Assembly (NCBI GenBank): GCA_910575725.1
Contig: CAJTFE010000022.1
Span: forward strand, 1-64,000
Direction of reading: 5' to 3'
Source of the DNA: Clostridia bacterium
Lineage (GTDB): Bacteria > Bacillota > Clostridia > Lachnospirales > Lachnospiraceae
DNA length: 64,000 nt
This document shows positions 1 through 7,280 of this stretch, piece after piece. The position numbers and the translations under genes were made by a program. The first letter of the stretch is position 1, and the number at the start of each line of letters is the position of its first letter. The notes beneath the pieces are model-generated. The model made no database searches, was not told the DNA's origin, and worked only from the letters and a program-made list of their open reading frames with translations.

Positions 1-167
1 ACCGGACCGCTGACGCTATTAAATTTTGTTCGTTAATGAAACAGCCTCCTTTTTTCGATATTTTTCTCGTCAGATTTCAACTTGGAAAAGAAATTGAATA
101 AATGACGGCAAACGCGTGGACTCCTTGAAAATCAAGGCTTTTTCCGTTTGTCGTTATTATACCGTAA
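1..167. other. Non-coding start of window
   Basis: No coding region is visible. The only structure is a short perfect 6-bp hairpin at 123-137 (CCTTGA/TCAAGG, loop AAA) followed by CTTTTT, which could be a weak terminator. The sequence is not homologous to the upstream part of a recombinase gene, so the recombinase remnant that follows starts abruptly. Confidence 0.4.
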
Positions 168-173
168 CGGCAT

Positions 174-353
174 ATGTTTGCCACCATTTTGGTGGAGCAG
201 GGTGTCCCGCTTGCGAAAATATCAGGGTTGTTGGGACACAGTTCTGTCAATACAACCTTTGAATATTATTGCGACGTCATGGATGAGAAAGAAAAGATTA
301 TTGCCTTTATGAATGACTCTTTTATTCCAGAAGGCAGGGAAGGGACAGGATAA
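174..353 (+). pseudogene. Tyrosine recombinase, C-terminal remnant
   Basis: The 59-codon reading frame encodes only the end of a phage/ICE-type tyrosine integrase. It opens with the tail of the HxxR box (RHMFATIL, the Arg-His lying just before the ATG) and continues through LLGHSSVNTTFEYYCDV, which carries the second catalytic His and the presumed nucleophile Tyr. An in-frame TAA at 165-167 and unrelated sequence upstream show that the catalytic Arg/Lys half is missing. It stops one base before the next recombinase gene starts, as in tandem integrase pairs. Translation from ATG 174 is possible but cannot give an active enzyme. Either it is the scar of an earlier element or the 5' part was removed by recombination. 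Confidence 0.8.
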
Positions 354-354
354 C

Positions 355-1638
355 ATGGAATTTGATTTGAAATTACAGCAGTTTGTGGACTGGAAGGTAT
401 ATAACGTCACGCCGATCAAGAATAAGTTTGGCTATCGTGTGGTGCTGATTTATGCGGACGGGACAAAAATACCACAGCAGAAATCCGGATTTGCGACAAA
501 GAAAGCGGCGAACACGGACAGGGACAAGACGCTGGGCGAATTATATTCAGGCACATATGTGGTATATACCAGCGTAAAAGTGAAAGACTTTATGCTGTTC
601 TGGCTTGAAAAAGAAATGCGCCCACGCATTACAAGCGGCTCCTATGAAACCTATTCCAATATCGTGAATAACCATGTGATTCCAGCGATGGGCAACATCA
701 GAATGACGGAAATCAAACGGAGTCATATCCAGAGCCTTTATTATGAAGAAGCGGCTGCTTCGACTTCTATTGCAAGGCTGGTAAAGACGGTGATGAATAC
801 GTCCATGCAGTATGCTGTGAATAAGAAAATCATTTCCATAAATCCGACGATTGATGTTGCTTTGCCAAAACAGGTAGAGAAGAAAGCCTATCACACCCGG
901 AACATTGATACACAAAAGACGCTGAATATGGAGCAGGTTTTAACGCTCATTGAAGCGAGCAGGAAAACGCCAATCCATATGCAGGTACTTTTTGCAGTGC
1001 TGTTGGGATTGAGGCGGTGTGAAATCAATGGGGTAAAATATTCGGATATAGATTATATCAACCGGACATTGAAAGTGCAGCGGCAGTTAGGCAAGAAGCC
1101 GAACACGACTGCCGGGGACTTCCCGGCTAAGACGTTTACAAAGCAGGAAATCGGATTGAAAACGCCGTCCAGCTACCGAACCATCCCCATACCGGATTAT
1201 GTGTTTGAAGCCATTCTGGAAGAAAGAAAAGTGTATGAGAAGAACCGCAGAAGGCGGTCAGGCACATTTCAGGATTTGGATTATATCTGCTGTTCCACTT
1301 ATGGACGTCCGAGAAGCAAGGATTTTCACTGGAGGCATTATAAGAAGCTGTTGGAGGACAATGGACTGCCCGATATAAGATGGCATGATCTGCGAAGCAC
1401 CTTTTGCACTATCTTATTAAAGAATAATTTTAATCCCAAAGCGGTATCACAGCTCATGGGACATGCGAAAGAAATTATCACCATAGATGTTTATGGAGAC
1501 ACTGCCGAAATCATTGAGGACTGCTTAGACGATCTCCAGCCGTTTATTGATGAAGTAATCCCAAAGGAAGAATGTGAAAGCGGTACTGATTTTTCAGAAG
1601 ATAATTATATAGAACAAATCAGTGAATTTCTTGCATGA
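355..1638 (+). CDS. Tyrosine recombinase / site-specific integrase
   Basis: This 427-residue integrase cuts and rejoins DNA at attachment sites through a covalent 3'-phosphotyrosine. It has an N-terminal arm-binding region (about 1-70), a SAM-like core-binding domain (about 70-170) and a C-terminal catalytic domain. The catalytic set is visible: Arg220 in LGLRRCEI, His344-x-x-Arg347 in WHDLRSTF, His370 in LMGHAKE and Tyr380 in DVYGD. I place the start at ATG 355, directly after the TAA of the upstream remnant, with AGGGACAGGA upstream, rather than at ATG 313 inside that remnant. An acidic tail follows the catalytic domain. No excisionase or other ICE genes lie downstream, so the rest of the element must lie left of the window. 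It is a candidate source of activity for the uvrB island nearby, but that link is inference. Confidence 0.93.
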   Translation: MEFDLKLQQFVDWKVYNVTPIKNKFGYRVVLIYADGTKIPQQKSGFATKKAANTDRDKTLGELYSGTYVVYTSVKVKDFMLFWLEKEMRPRITSGSYETYSNIVNNHVIPAMGNIRMTEIKRSHIQSLYYEEAAASTSIARLVKTVMNTSMQYAVNKKIISINPTIDVALPKQVEKKAYHTRNIDTQKTLNMEQVLTLIEASRKTPIHMQVLFAVLLGLRRCEINGVKYSDIDYINRTLKVQRQLGKKPNTTAGDFPAKTFTKQEIGLKTPSSYRTIPIPDYVFEAILEERKVYEKNRRRRSGTFQDLDYICCSTYGRPRSKDFHWRHYKKLLEDNGLPDIRWHDLRSTFCTILLKNNFNPKAVSQLMGHAKEIITIDVYGDTAEIIEDCLDDLQPFIDEVIPKEECESGTDFSEDNYIEQISEFLA

Positions 1639-1670
1639 AAATAAGATACTGGCATAATCAAATCGCATGA

Positions 1671-1714
1671 AAAAAGTACAGAACAAAAGTTCGATTTTGG
1701 TCTGTACTTTTTTT
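1671..1714 (+). terminator. Rho-independent terminator after integrase
   Basis: The stem AAAAAGTACAGA pairs with TCTGTACTTTTT and extends inward through ACAAAA/TTTTGG with one mismatch around a GTTCG-type loop. It is followed by a T-run. It lies 33 bp after the integrase stop and would end its transcript before the uvrB fragment. Confidence 0.85.
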
Positions 1715-1991
1715 GACTTATGTGTTATAATGAAAAACCAAATGACTGGATAATACTATCTGTACTGGCTGGTGTTATTCAGTGTTGTTACGTTTCAAAA
1801 ATACGGTTTTCCTAAAGGATACTGCGTAATGTGACCTGCATTCGTGTAATTGCTATTTTAACGCTTATTCGCCAGCTTTGCAAGCCCAAATTACACGAAT
1901 CGAAAATCAAATTACACGAATTTCGGGCGAATAAGCAACCTTTTTTCGGTCACATTACGAAGTATCCCTTGCGGAAATTGGAGGTTTTCAT
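1715..1991. other. Non-coding region upstream of uvrB fragment
   Basis: About 280 bp without a credible gene. It contains a motif TTATTCAGTGTTGTT (1775-1789) and the nested inverted repeats at 1817-1967, both echoed inside the cargo island after position 2264. The ribosome-binding site GGAGG for the uvrB fragment lies about 8 bases before ATG 1992. Confidence 0.6.
1817..1967. repeat. Nested inverted repeat, MITE-like or recombinase-binding region
   Basis: Outer arms of 20 nt at 1817-1836 and 1948-1967 (GGATACTNCGTAATGTGACC) match at 19 of 20 positions as inverted repeats. Inside are GCTTATTCGCC (1863-1873) and its complement (1926-1936). CAAATTACACGAAT occurs twice directly (1887-1900 and 1908-1921, a 21-bp period) and once inverted (1840-1852). 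Two-turn spacing of repeated sites is typical of arm-type sites for an integrase/excisionase or of a multimeric repressor operator. No clear target-site duplication is visible, so a MITE is possible but unproven. Confidence 0.6.
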
Positions 1992-2264
1992 ATGCCAGAG
2001 TTCAAATTACAAGCCCCCTACAAGCCCACAGGCGACCAGCCCCAGGCCATCGCAGAGCTGGTCAAAGGCTTCAAGGAGGGCAATCAATTCCAGACTTTAC
2101 TAGGGGTTACGGGTTCCGGCAAGACATTTACGATGGCGAATGTCATTCAGGAATTGCAGAAGCCGACGCTGGTTATCGCCCACAACAAGACGCTTGCGGC
2201 GCAGCTTTACGGAGAATTCAAGGAGATGTTCCCTGAGAATGCAGTAGAGTATTTTGTGTCCTAA
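1992..2264 (+). pseudogene. uvrB: Truncated uvrB 5' fragment (first 90 codons)
   Basis: The fragment encodes UvrB from its start through the Walker A motif [14 protein letters not shown] and up to NAVEYFVS, where it reads into a TAA. A full uvrB would continue [12 protein letters not shown]. Codon use is GC-leaning like the body of the intact gene downstream, and it has a good GGAGG ribosome-binding site, so it may be the original host 5' end left behind by an insertion. It could be expressed as a 90-residue N-terminal piece but lacks the helicase motifs and the beta-hairpin. The alternative is that it is itself a replacement end brought by the upstream integrase-bearing element. Confidence 0.88.
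2250..2263 (+). other. Candidate attL core of uvrB island
   Basis: TATTTTGTGTCCTA marks the last bases of uvrB identity before foreign sequence begins. The matching TATTTTGTTTCCTA sits at 5381-5394, where the intact uvrB switches from recoded to host-like sequence. Thirteen of 14 bases are identical. It is a candidate crossover core, but homologous recombination in a conserved coding stretch would look similar. Confidence 0.5.
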
Positions 2265-2500
2265 TTTGGGGACAGGCTGAAAACCGCATTATTTAGTGTT
2301 GTTTGGTGCTGATTATACCGTATTTTGTGGATGAAATAGAGGGATATGGACGAAATAACACTAGGCGGACGGGGGGAGTTTGTGACCTGGATTCGTGTAG
2401 TGGACCAGGTAACATAAGATAGTACAAAATAGCAGAGATAATGGTATTAGAGAAGAAATGTGGGAAGCGGAAATCGTAGCAGGCAAGGAGGCGGTCAAAC
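2265..2500. other. Left end of uvrB island, non-coding
   Basis: About 236 bp without a gene. TTATTTAGTGTTGTT (2289-2303) and TGTGACCTGGATTCGTGTAG (2381-2400) repeat, in the same order, motifs at 1775-1789 (14/15) and 1830-1849 (18/20) upstream of the uvrB fragment. A short direct repeat GGAYGAAATA occurs near 2330-2355. The promoter of the cargo genes presumably lies here. AAGGAGG about 10 bases before ATG 2501 is the ribosome-binding site. Confidence 0.55.
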
Positions 2501-3604
2501 ATGAATCATAGTCAAAAAACAGAGGTATTAACTAATGAGGATGCAGCTGTTGAAAGACTGTGTGTCAAGACAGTTGCTTTAGTAAAGCATGCAAGAAATA
2601 TAACTGTTCAACAAGTAAATATGATACAATTGCTTACTTACTATGCTATTGGAAAATGGATTGTAGAAGTGCAGCAAAGAGGCGAATCAAGGGCAAGATA
2701 TGGCAGTCAAGTTATTAAAAGGCTATCAGAAGAAATGAAAAAGAATTTTGAAAGAGGATTCTCGGAGGATAGTTTGAAAAATGCACGGAAGTTTTATATG
2801 ACTTATAAAGATAGAATTGACGAAACAGTGTTTAATCTTTTTGCTGTTGAAAAAAGCGAAACAGTGTTTAGCCTTTTTGAAGAGAAACCGCCCTTCATAG
2901 TATCATGGTCACACTATTTGCAATTAATGCGAATAGAAAATGAAGATGAAAGAAGTTTCTATGAAATTGAATCAGCAAGATCCGGATGGAGCGTCCGCAC
3001 TCTGCAGAGGCAATATAACTCCAGCTTTTATGAAAGATTAGCGCTTAGCCGGGATAAGGAGGCTGTTTTACAGTTAGCCAAGAAAGGTAACATTATTGCA
3101 AAACCAGAAGACATTGTAAAACAGCCAACAGTATTAGAATTTTTAGGAATGGAAGAAAAGACGAAGTATTCGGAAACAGATTTGGAAACAGCGATTATTA
3201 ATAAATTGCAGAAATTTTTGCTGGAAATGGGAAAAGGATATCTATTTGAATCCAGGCAAAAGCGTTTTACTTTTAACGAAGATAGTTATTATGTGGATTT
3301 GGTTTTCTACAATCGCCTTCTTCGCTGTTATGTGCTGATTGACTTGAAGGTAGATAAATTGACACATCAAGATATCGGACAAATGCAGATGTATGTAAAT
3401 TATTATGATCGTTATGAGAAATTGGAAGATGAAAATCCGACGATTGGTATCCTGTTATGTAAAGAGAATAATGACGCACTGGTGGAGATTACACTGCCAC
3501 AAGATGCTAATATTTATGCTTCTGAGTATAAGCTGTATTTACCGGATAAGAAATTATTACAAGACAAGTTACGACAGTGGATAGAAGAGGCTGATGTAGA
3601 ATAG
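2501..3604 (+). CDS. DUF1016/YhcG-type PDDEXK nuclease-domain protein
   Basis: This 367-residue protein has the two-part layout of the DUF1016 (YhcG) family. The N-terminal helical DUF1016_N region (about 20-190) contains YAIGKWIVE and YGSQVIKRLSEEM. The C-terminal PDDEXK nuclease fold (about 205-355) contains YYVDLVFYN with Asp266 and CYVLIDLKV with Asp281 and Lys283, the D-x-K catalytic pair, then a QMQMYVNYYD helix. The family occurs on mobile elements and in restriction or defence neighbourhoods, but its function is mostly unproven. Base composition is AT-rich compared with flanking uvrB. The next gene begins 40 bp downstream on the same strand, suggesting co-transcription and a two-gene cargo. 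Ribosome-binding site AAGGAGG fixes ATG 2501. Confidence 0.85.
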   Translation: MNHSQKTEVLTNEDAAVERLCVKTVALVKHARNITVQQVNMIQLLTYYAIGKWIVEVQQRGESRARYGSQVIKRLSEEMKKNFERGFSEDSLKNARKFYMTYKDRIDETVFNLFAVEKSETVFSLFEEKPPFIVSWSHYLQLMRIENEDERSFYEIESARSGWSVRTLQRQYNSSFYERLALSRDKEAVLQLAKKGNIIAKPEDIVKQPTVLEFLGMEEKTKYSETDLETAIINKLQKFLLEMGKGYLFESRQKRFTFNEDSYYVDLVFYNRLLRCYVLIDLKVDKLTHQDIGQMQMYVNYYDRYEKLEDENPTIGILLCKENNDALVEITLPQDANIYASEYKLYLPDKKLLQDKLRQWIEEADVE

Positions 3605-3644
3605 AGTGGTAAAATACTTGTAGGTTTATCATTAAAGAAATGGG

Positions 3645-5102
3645 ATGTTTGTTATGTACGAAAATAAAAAAGAATTATTATCAAAATTAGAATTTGGAAA
3701 TGTGGATTCCGAGTCGGAATTGGATTTAGATAGAAAATTTATTAAAACTAAAGATTTTGAACAATTTATTAATCCACAGAAATCTTTGGTTTTAGGGGCG
3801 AAAGGTTCTGGAAAAAGTGCCCTATTTCAGATGTTTTCTAAGTATGAACAAGTAGCAAAGAAACTTGCAGGACTTGATAGAAAAATAATTATAGTAACAG
3901 GAACAGGCTTCAATGATTTGAAGGAATTACAAACAGATGATTTTAGAAAGTTATTAAGGAACGAGGAAGCTGATTTTAATAAAATATGGGAACTTTATAT
4001 AGCGGTGAAAATAGCAATTAAAATGGGTAAGGAGGGATATTACTGTGGTGAAAATTTAGTTGAATTTTATAGAAATGTAGGTATTATGGAGGATTTCAGG
4101 ATTTTAAATATCCTGAAACAATTATGGAGTGTGGTTGTGGGAACTCCAATACAAGGTATAGACATTGATATAAAAGGGGTAAAAATTAAAATTGGTGGAA
4201 AATATAGTATTGATACACAGGATTTATTGGGTGACATTAATGATGTTTTAGAGCAGGAATGTTTAGATTGTTGGATTTTATTTGATAAAATTGATGAGTT
4301 GTTTTCTGACGATTATGAAAAGAGAAAGATTTGTATAGAAAGCCTTTTTAGAACGTATTTGAGTTTCGTTAATAGGTTTCCAAGAATAAAATTTAAAATA
4401 TTTTTAAGGAATGATATCTGGTCTACACTAGAATTTGTGAATAAAAGTCATTTGTCGGATAAAAGTGTAGTGCTTTCATGGGATAAAAAAGATTTGCTGA
4501 TTATGTTAATGCGTCGATGTTTAAATAATGAAATGGTGGAAGAATATGTAGTAAATGAGATAGGGTTGGAAAAGGAGGAGTTATTATTGGCTCCAAATTT
4601 GGAAGAGACTTTTTATACTATATTTGCTCGTCAGGTGTATAAGGGGAAAAAAGAGGCAAATATGATTGATTGGCTGTTACAACGAATAACAGATGGGCTA
4701 GGGGGGAAATATCCGAGAGAATTTATCAATTTTGCTAATTATTCTAAAGAAGCACAAGAAGAAATAGAAAATTTTGAAGAAAATTGTTTGATTTCTGGCA
4801 TGGCAGTGAAAAAAGCTTTTTCTAAAGTGTCTGAAGTTAAATGCGATACATATTTGAGTGAGTTTCCAAAATTAAGAAAACATTTTGATAGGTTTAAGGG
4901 AAAAGATACAGCTCGATATAGTAGAGAAGAAATATTCGTACTTATGGACGGATTGGAACCCCAAGGAGATGATATGCTTCAAGAACTTTATGAAACAGGA
5001 ATGTTAGAAGCAAAAGGGGGTAAAGCGTTTGCAGATAATTTATTTGAAATCCCTAAATTGTATAGAATGGGTTTGGGCTTAGTTCTAAGAGGAAGACCAT
5101 AG
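3645..5102 (+). CDS. P-loop ATPase, Sll1717-like family
   Basis: This 485-residue ATPase begins with a conserved [10 protein letters not shown]-type element, then Walker A GAKGSGKS (51-58) and Walker [11 protein letters not shown] (211-220; Asp214, Asp218, Glu219). It resembles the Sll1717-type P-loop ATPases, which share features with KAP/STAND-like NTPases and are common on mobile or defence islands. No membrane segment or separate effector domain is recognisable; the C-terminal ~130 residues are charged and helical with a possible winged-helix end. It is strongly AT-rich, unlike host genes. It follows the PDDEXK gene by 40 bp and ends 20 bp before uvrB, so the two form the whole payload. 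ATG 3654 is an alternative start, since no good ribosome-binding site is visible. The assignment to this family is from recall of motifs. Confidence 0.75.
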   Translation: MFVMYENKKELLSKLEFGNVDSESELDLDRKFIKTKDFEQFINPQKSLVLGAKGSGKSALFQMFSKYEQVAKKLAGLDRKIIIVTGTGFNDLKELQTDDFRKLLRNEEADFNKIWELYIAVKIAIKMGKEGYYCGENLVEFYRNVGIMEDFRILNILKQLWSVVVGTPIQGIDIDIKGVKIKIGGKYSIDTQDLLGDINDVLEQECLDCWILFDKIDELFSDDYEKRKICIESLFRTYLSFVNRFPRIKFKIFLRNDIWSTLEFVNKSHLSDKSVVLSWDKKDLLIMLMRRCLNNEMVEEYVVNEIGLEKEELLLAPNLEETFYTIFARQVYKGKKEANMIDWLLQRITDGLGGKYPREFINFANYSKEAQEEIENFEENCLISGMAVKKAFSKVSEVKCDTYLSEFPKLRKHFDRFKGKDTARYSREEIFVLMDGLEPQGDDMLQELYETGMLEAKGGKAFADNLFEIPKLYRMGLGLVLRGRP

Positions 5103-5122
5103 TTATAGAAAGGTATAGTATC

Positions 5123-7105
5123 ATGGATCATTTTGAATTAGTATCACAATACGTCCCAACCGGCGACCAGCCCCAGGCCATTGCCGAGCTGGTCAAAGGC
5201 TTCAAGGAGGGCAACCAATTCCAGACTTTACTGGGGGTCACGGGTTCCGGCAAGACCTTTACGATGGCAAATGTCATCCAGCAATTAAATAAACCAACGC
5301 TTGTCATAGCGCATAACAAGACATTGGCAGCCCAATTATATGGAGAATTTAAAGAATTTTTCCCGAATAATGCTGTCGAATATTTTGTTTCCTACTACGA
5401 CTACTACCAACCCGAAGCCTACGTCCCTTCCAGCGACACCTACATCGCCAAGGACTCCTCCGTCAACGACGAAATAGACAAGCTGCGCCTTTCCGCTACG
5501 GCAGCGCTGATAGAGAGGCGGGACGTAATCATCGTATCCTCCGTCTCCTGCATCTACGGCCTGGGCGAGCCGGAGAATTTTGAGAAAATGATGGTATCCC
5601 TCCGTCCGGGTATGCTAAAAGATCGGGACGAGGTCCTGCGCCAGCTTGTAGACATTCAGTATGACCGAAACGACATGGACTTCAAACGGGGAACCTTCCG
5701 GGTAAGAGGGGATGTTCTGGAGATTATACCAGCCAGTGAGATGGAGACCGCCTTCCGCGTGGAATTTTTCGGAGACGAGATTGACCGCATCTCAGAGATT
5801 GACGTACTAACCGGAGAGATCAAAGGCTCACGTGAGCACGTAGCAATCTTCCCCGCTTCTCACTACGTTGTTCCGGCAGAGCAGATCCGCAGAGCCGCCA
5901 AGGATATTGAGGAAGAGCTTGAGGAGCGCATCCGCTACTTCAAAGGAGAAGACAAGCTCTTAGAGGCACAGCGTATCTCCGAGCGCACCAACTTTGACAT
6001 CGAGATGCTCAAAGAAACCGGCTTCTGCTCCGGTATTGAGAACTATTCCCGCCATCTGTCGGGCCTGGCGCCTGGCGTGCCTCCAAGCACACTGATAGAC
6101 TATTTTCCGGACGATTATTTGATCATCATTGATGAGTCCCACAAGACCGTTCCCCAGATTCGGGGCATGCACGCAGGAGATCAGTCCAGAAAATCAACCC
6201 TGGTAGACTACGGCTTCCGCCTGCCCTCAGCCAAGGACAACCGGCCCTTGAATTTTGGAGAGTTTGAAAGTAAAATAGATCAAATGCTCTTTGTGTCCGC
6301 CACCCCTGGAATCTATGAGGAGGAACACGAGCTTCTCCGCACAGAACAGATTATACGCCCCACAGGCCTTCTGGATCCCAAGATCGAGGTACGCCCCGTG
6401 GAAGGACAGATTGATGATCTGGTAGGCGAGGTAAACAAAGAGACGTCTGCCGGGCATAAGATACTGATTACCACACTGACAAAGCGGATGGCCGAGGACT
6501 TGACCGATTATATGCGCGAGCTTGGTATCCGCGTAAAATACCTTCACTCCGATATTGATACTCTGGAGCGAACCCAGATTATCCGCGATATGCGCCTGGA
6601 TGTCTTTGACGTACTGGTGGGAATCAACCTTCTCCGTGAGGGCTTGGACATCCCGGAAATCACGCTGGTGGCGATTCTGGATGCGGACAAGGAAGGCTTC
6701 CTGCGTTCGGAGGTTTCGCTGATTCAGACTATCGGACGTGCAGCCCGGAATTCCGAAGGCCGTGTTATCATGTACGCAGATACTATTACCGACTCCATGC
6801 GTCTTGCTATTGAAGAGACAGAGCGCCGCCGTGAGATCCAGGAAAAGTACAATCAGGAGCACGGGATTACGCCCCAGACCATCCAAAAGTCTGTCCGGGA
6901 TCTGATCAGCATTTCCAAGGAAATTGCACAGAAGGATCTGCAATTCGAAAAGGATCCGGAGTCCATGAGCAAAAAGGAGCTGGAAAAGCTGGTGGCGGAT
7001 ATCGAAAAGAAGATGAAGAAGGCTGCCGCAGAGCTGGATTTCGAGACGGCGGCAGAGCTGCGTGATCGTATGATAGAACTGAAAAAGCAGATTCACGATA
7101 TATGA
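5123..7105 (+). CDS. uvrB: Excinuclease ABC subunit B, with replaced 5' end
   Basis: UvrB is the damage-verifying helicase-like subunit of nucleotide excision repair. It is loaded by UvrA, and UvrC then cuts. The 660-residue protein is full length: Walker A GVTGSGKT (38-45), beta-hairpin [12 protein letters not shown] (about 91-102), helicase motifs including DESH and QTIGRAAR, and a C-terminal UVR motif (about 625-655). The first ~90 codons differ from the rest. Codons 13-50 are nearly identical to the upstream fragment, whereas codons 1-12 and about 52-90 are recoded to AT-rich synonymous codons. After position 5394 host-like GC-rich codons resume. The start has only a weak GAAAGG ribosome-binding site. 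Expression probably depends on island transcription or an unrecognised promoter. uvrA follows after 175 bp. Confidence 0.97.
   Translation: MDHFELVSQYVPTGDQPQAIAELVKGFKEGNQFQTLLGVTGSGKTFTMANVIQQLNKPTLVIAHNKTLAAQLYGEFKEFFPNNAVEYFVSYYDYYQPEAYVPSSDTYIAKDSSVNDEIDKLRLSATAALIERRDVIIVSSVSCIYGLGEPENFEKMMVSLRPGMLKDRDEVLRQLVDIQYDRNDMDFKRGTFRVRGDVLEIIPASEMETAFRVEFFGDEIDRISEIDVLTGEIKGSREHVAIFPASHYVVPAEQIRRAAKDIEEELEERIRYFKGEDKLLEAQRISERTNFDIEMLKETGFCSGIENYSRHLSGLAPGVPPSTLIDYFPDDYLIIIDESHKTVPQIRGMHAGDQSRKSTLVDYGFRLPSAKDNRPLNFGEFESKIDQMLFVSATPGIYEEEHELLRTEQIIRPTGLLDPKIEVRPVEGQIDDLVGEVNKETSAGHKILITTLTKRMAEDLTDYMRELGIRVKYLHSDIDTLERTQIIRDMRLDVFDVLVGINLLREGLDIPEITLVAILDADKEGFLRSEVSLIQTIGRAARNSEGRVIMYADTITDSMRLAIEETERRREIQEKYNQEHGITPQTIQKSVRDLISISKEIAQKDLQFEKDPESMSKKELEKLVADIEKKMKKAAAELDFETAAELRDRMIELKKQIHDI
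5381..5394 (+). other. Candidate attR core of uvrB island
   Basis: TATTTTGTTTCCTA matches TATTTTGTGTCCTA at 2250-2263 at 13 of 14 bases. Codon style in uvrB changes exactly here, from AT-rich to GC-rich. It is the proposed right junction of the insertion. Confidence 0.5.
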
Positions 7106-7280
7106 CTATAAAAAGAACACTCTACTGCGATTGCAGCTATAAAAACGGATATTTGTATATTGGCCGGAAACCGGATATATAAGCTGCCAGGCAGCTTTCC
7201 GTGATTTCAAAAAACAGAGTATCAGAAAACAAAAGATAAGTCATACTGAACTATATACAAGAAAATAAAAGAGGAGCAAT

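Noticed and set aside
1887-1921. Possible CRISPR-like repeat
   Set aside because: Only two direct copies of 14 bp with a 7-bp gap and no cas genes.
1831-2103. Plus-strand frame across the nested repeats
   Set aside because: It runs through inverted repeats and out of frame over uvrB, with no ribosome-binding site.
6227-7096. 289-codon minus-strand open frame inside uvrB
   Set aside because: It lies wholly antisense to clearly coding uvrB, has no ribosome-binding site or recognisable domain, and is explained by the complement of the gene's codon usage.
1992-7105. uvrB duplication as a simple assembly error
   Set aside because: The two 5' copies differ at many synonymous sites and enclose two intact foreign genes, which an assembly duplication would not create.
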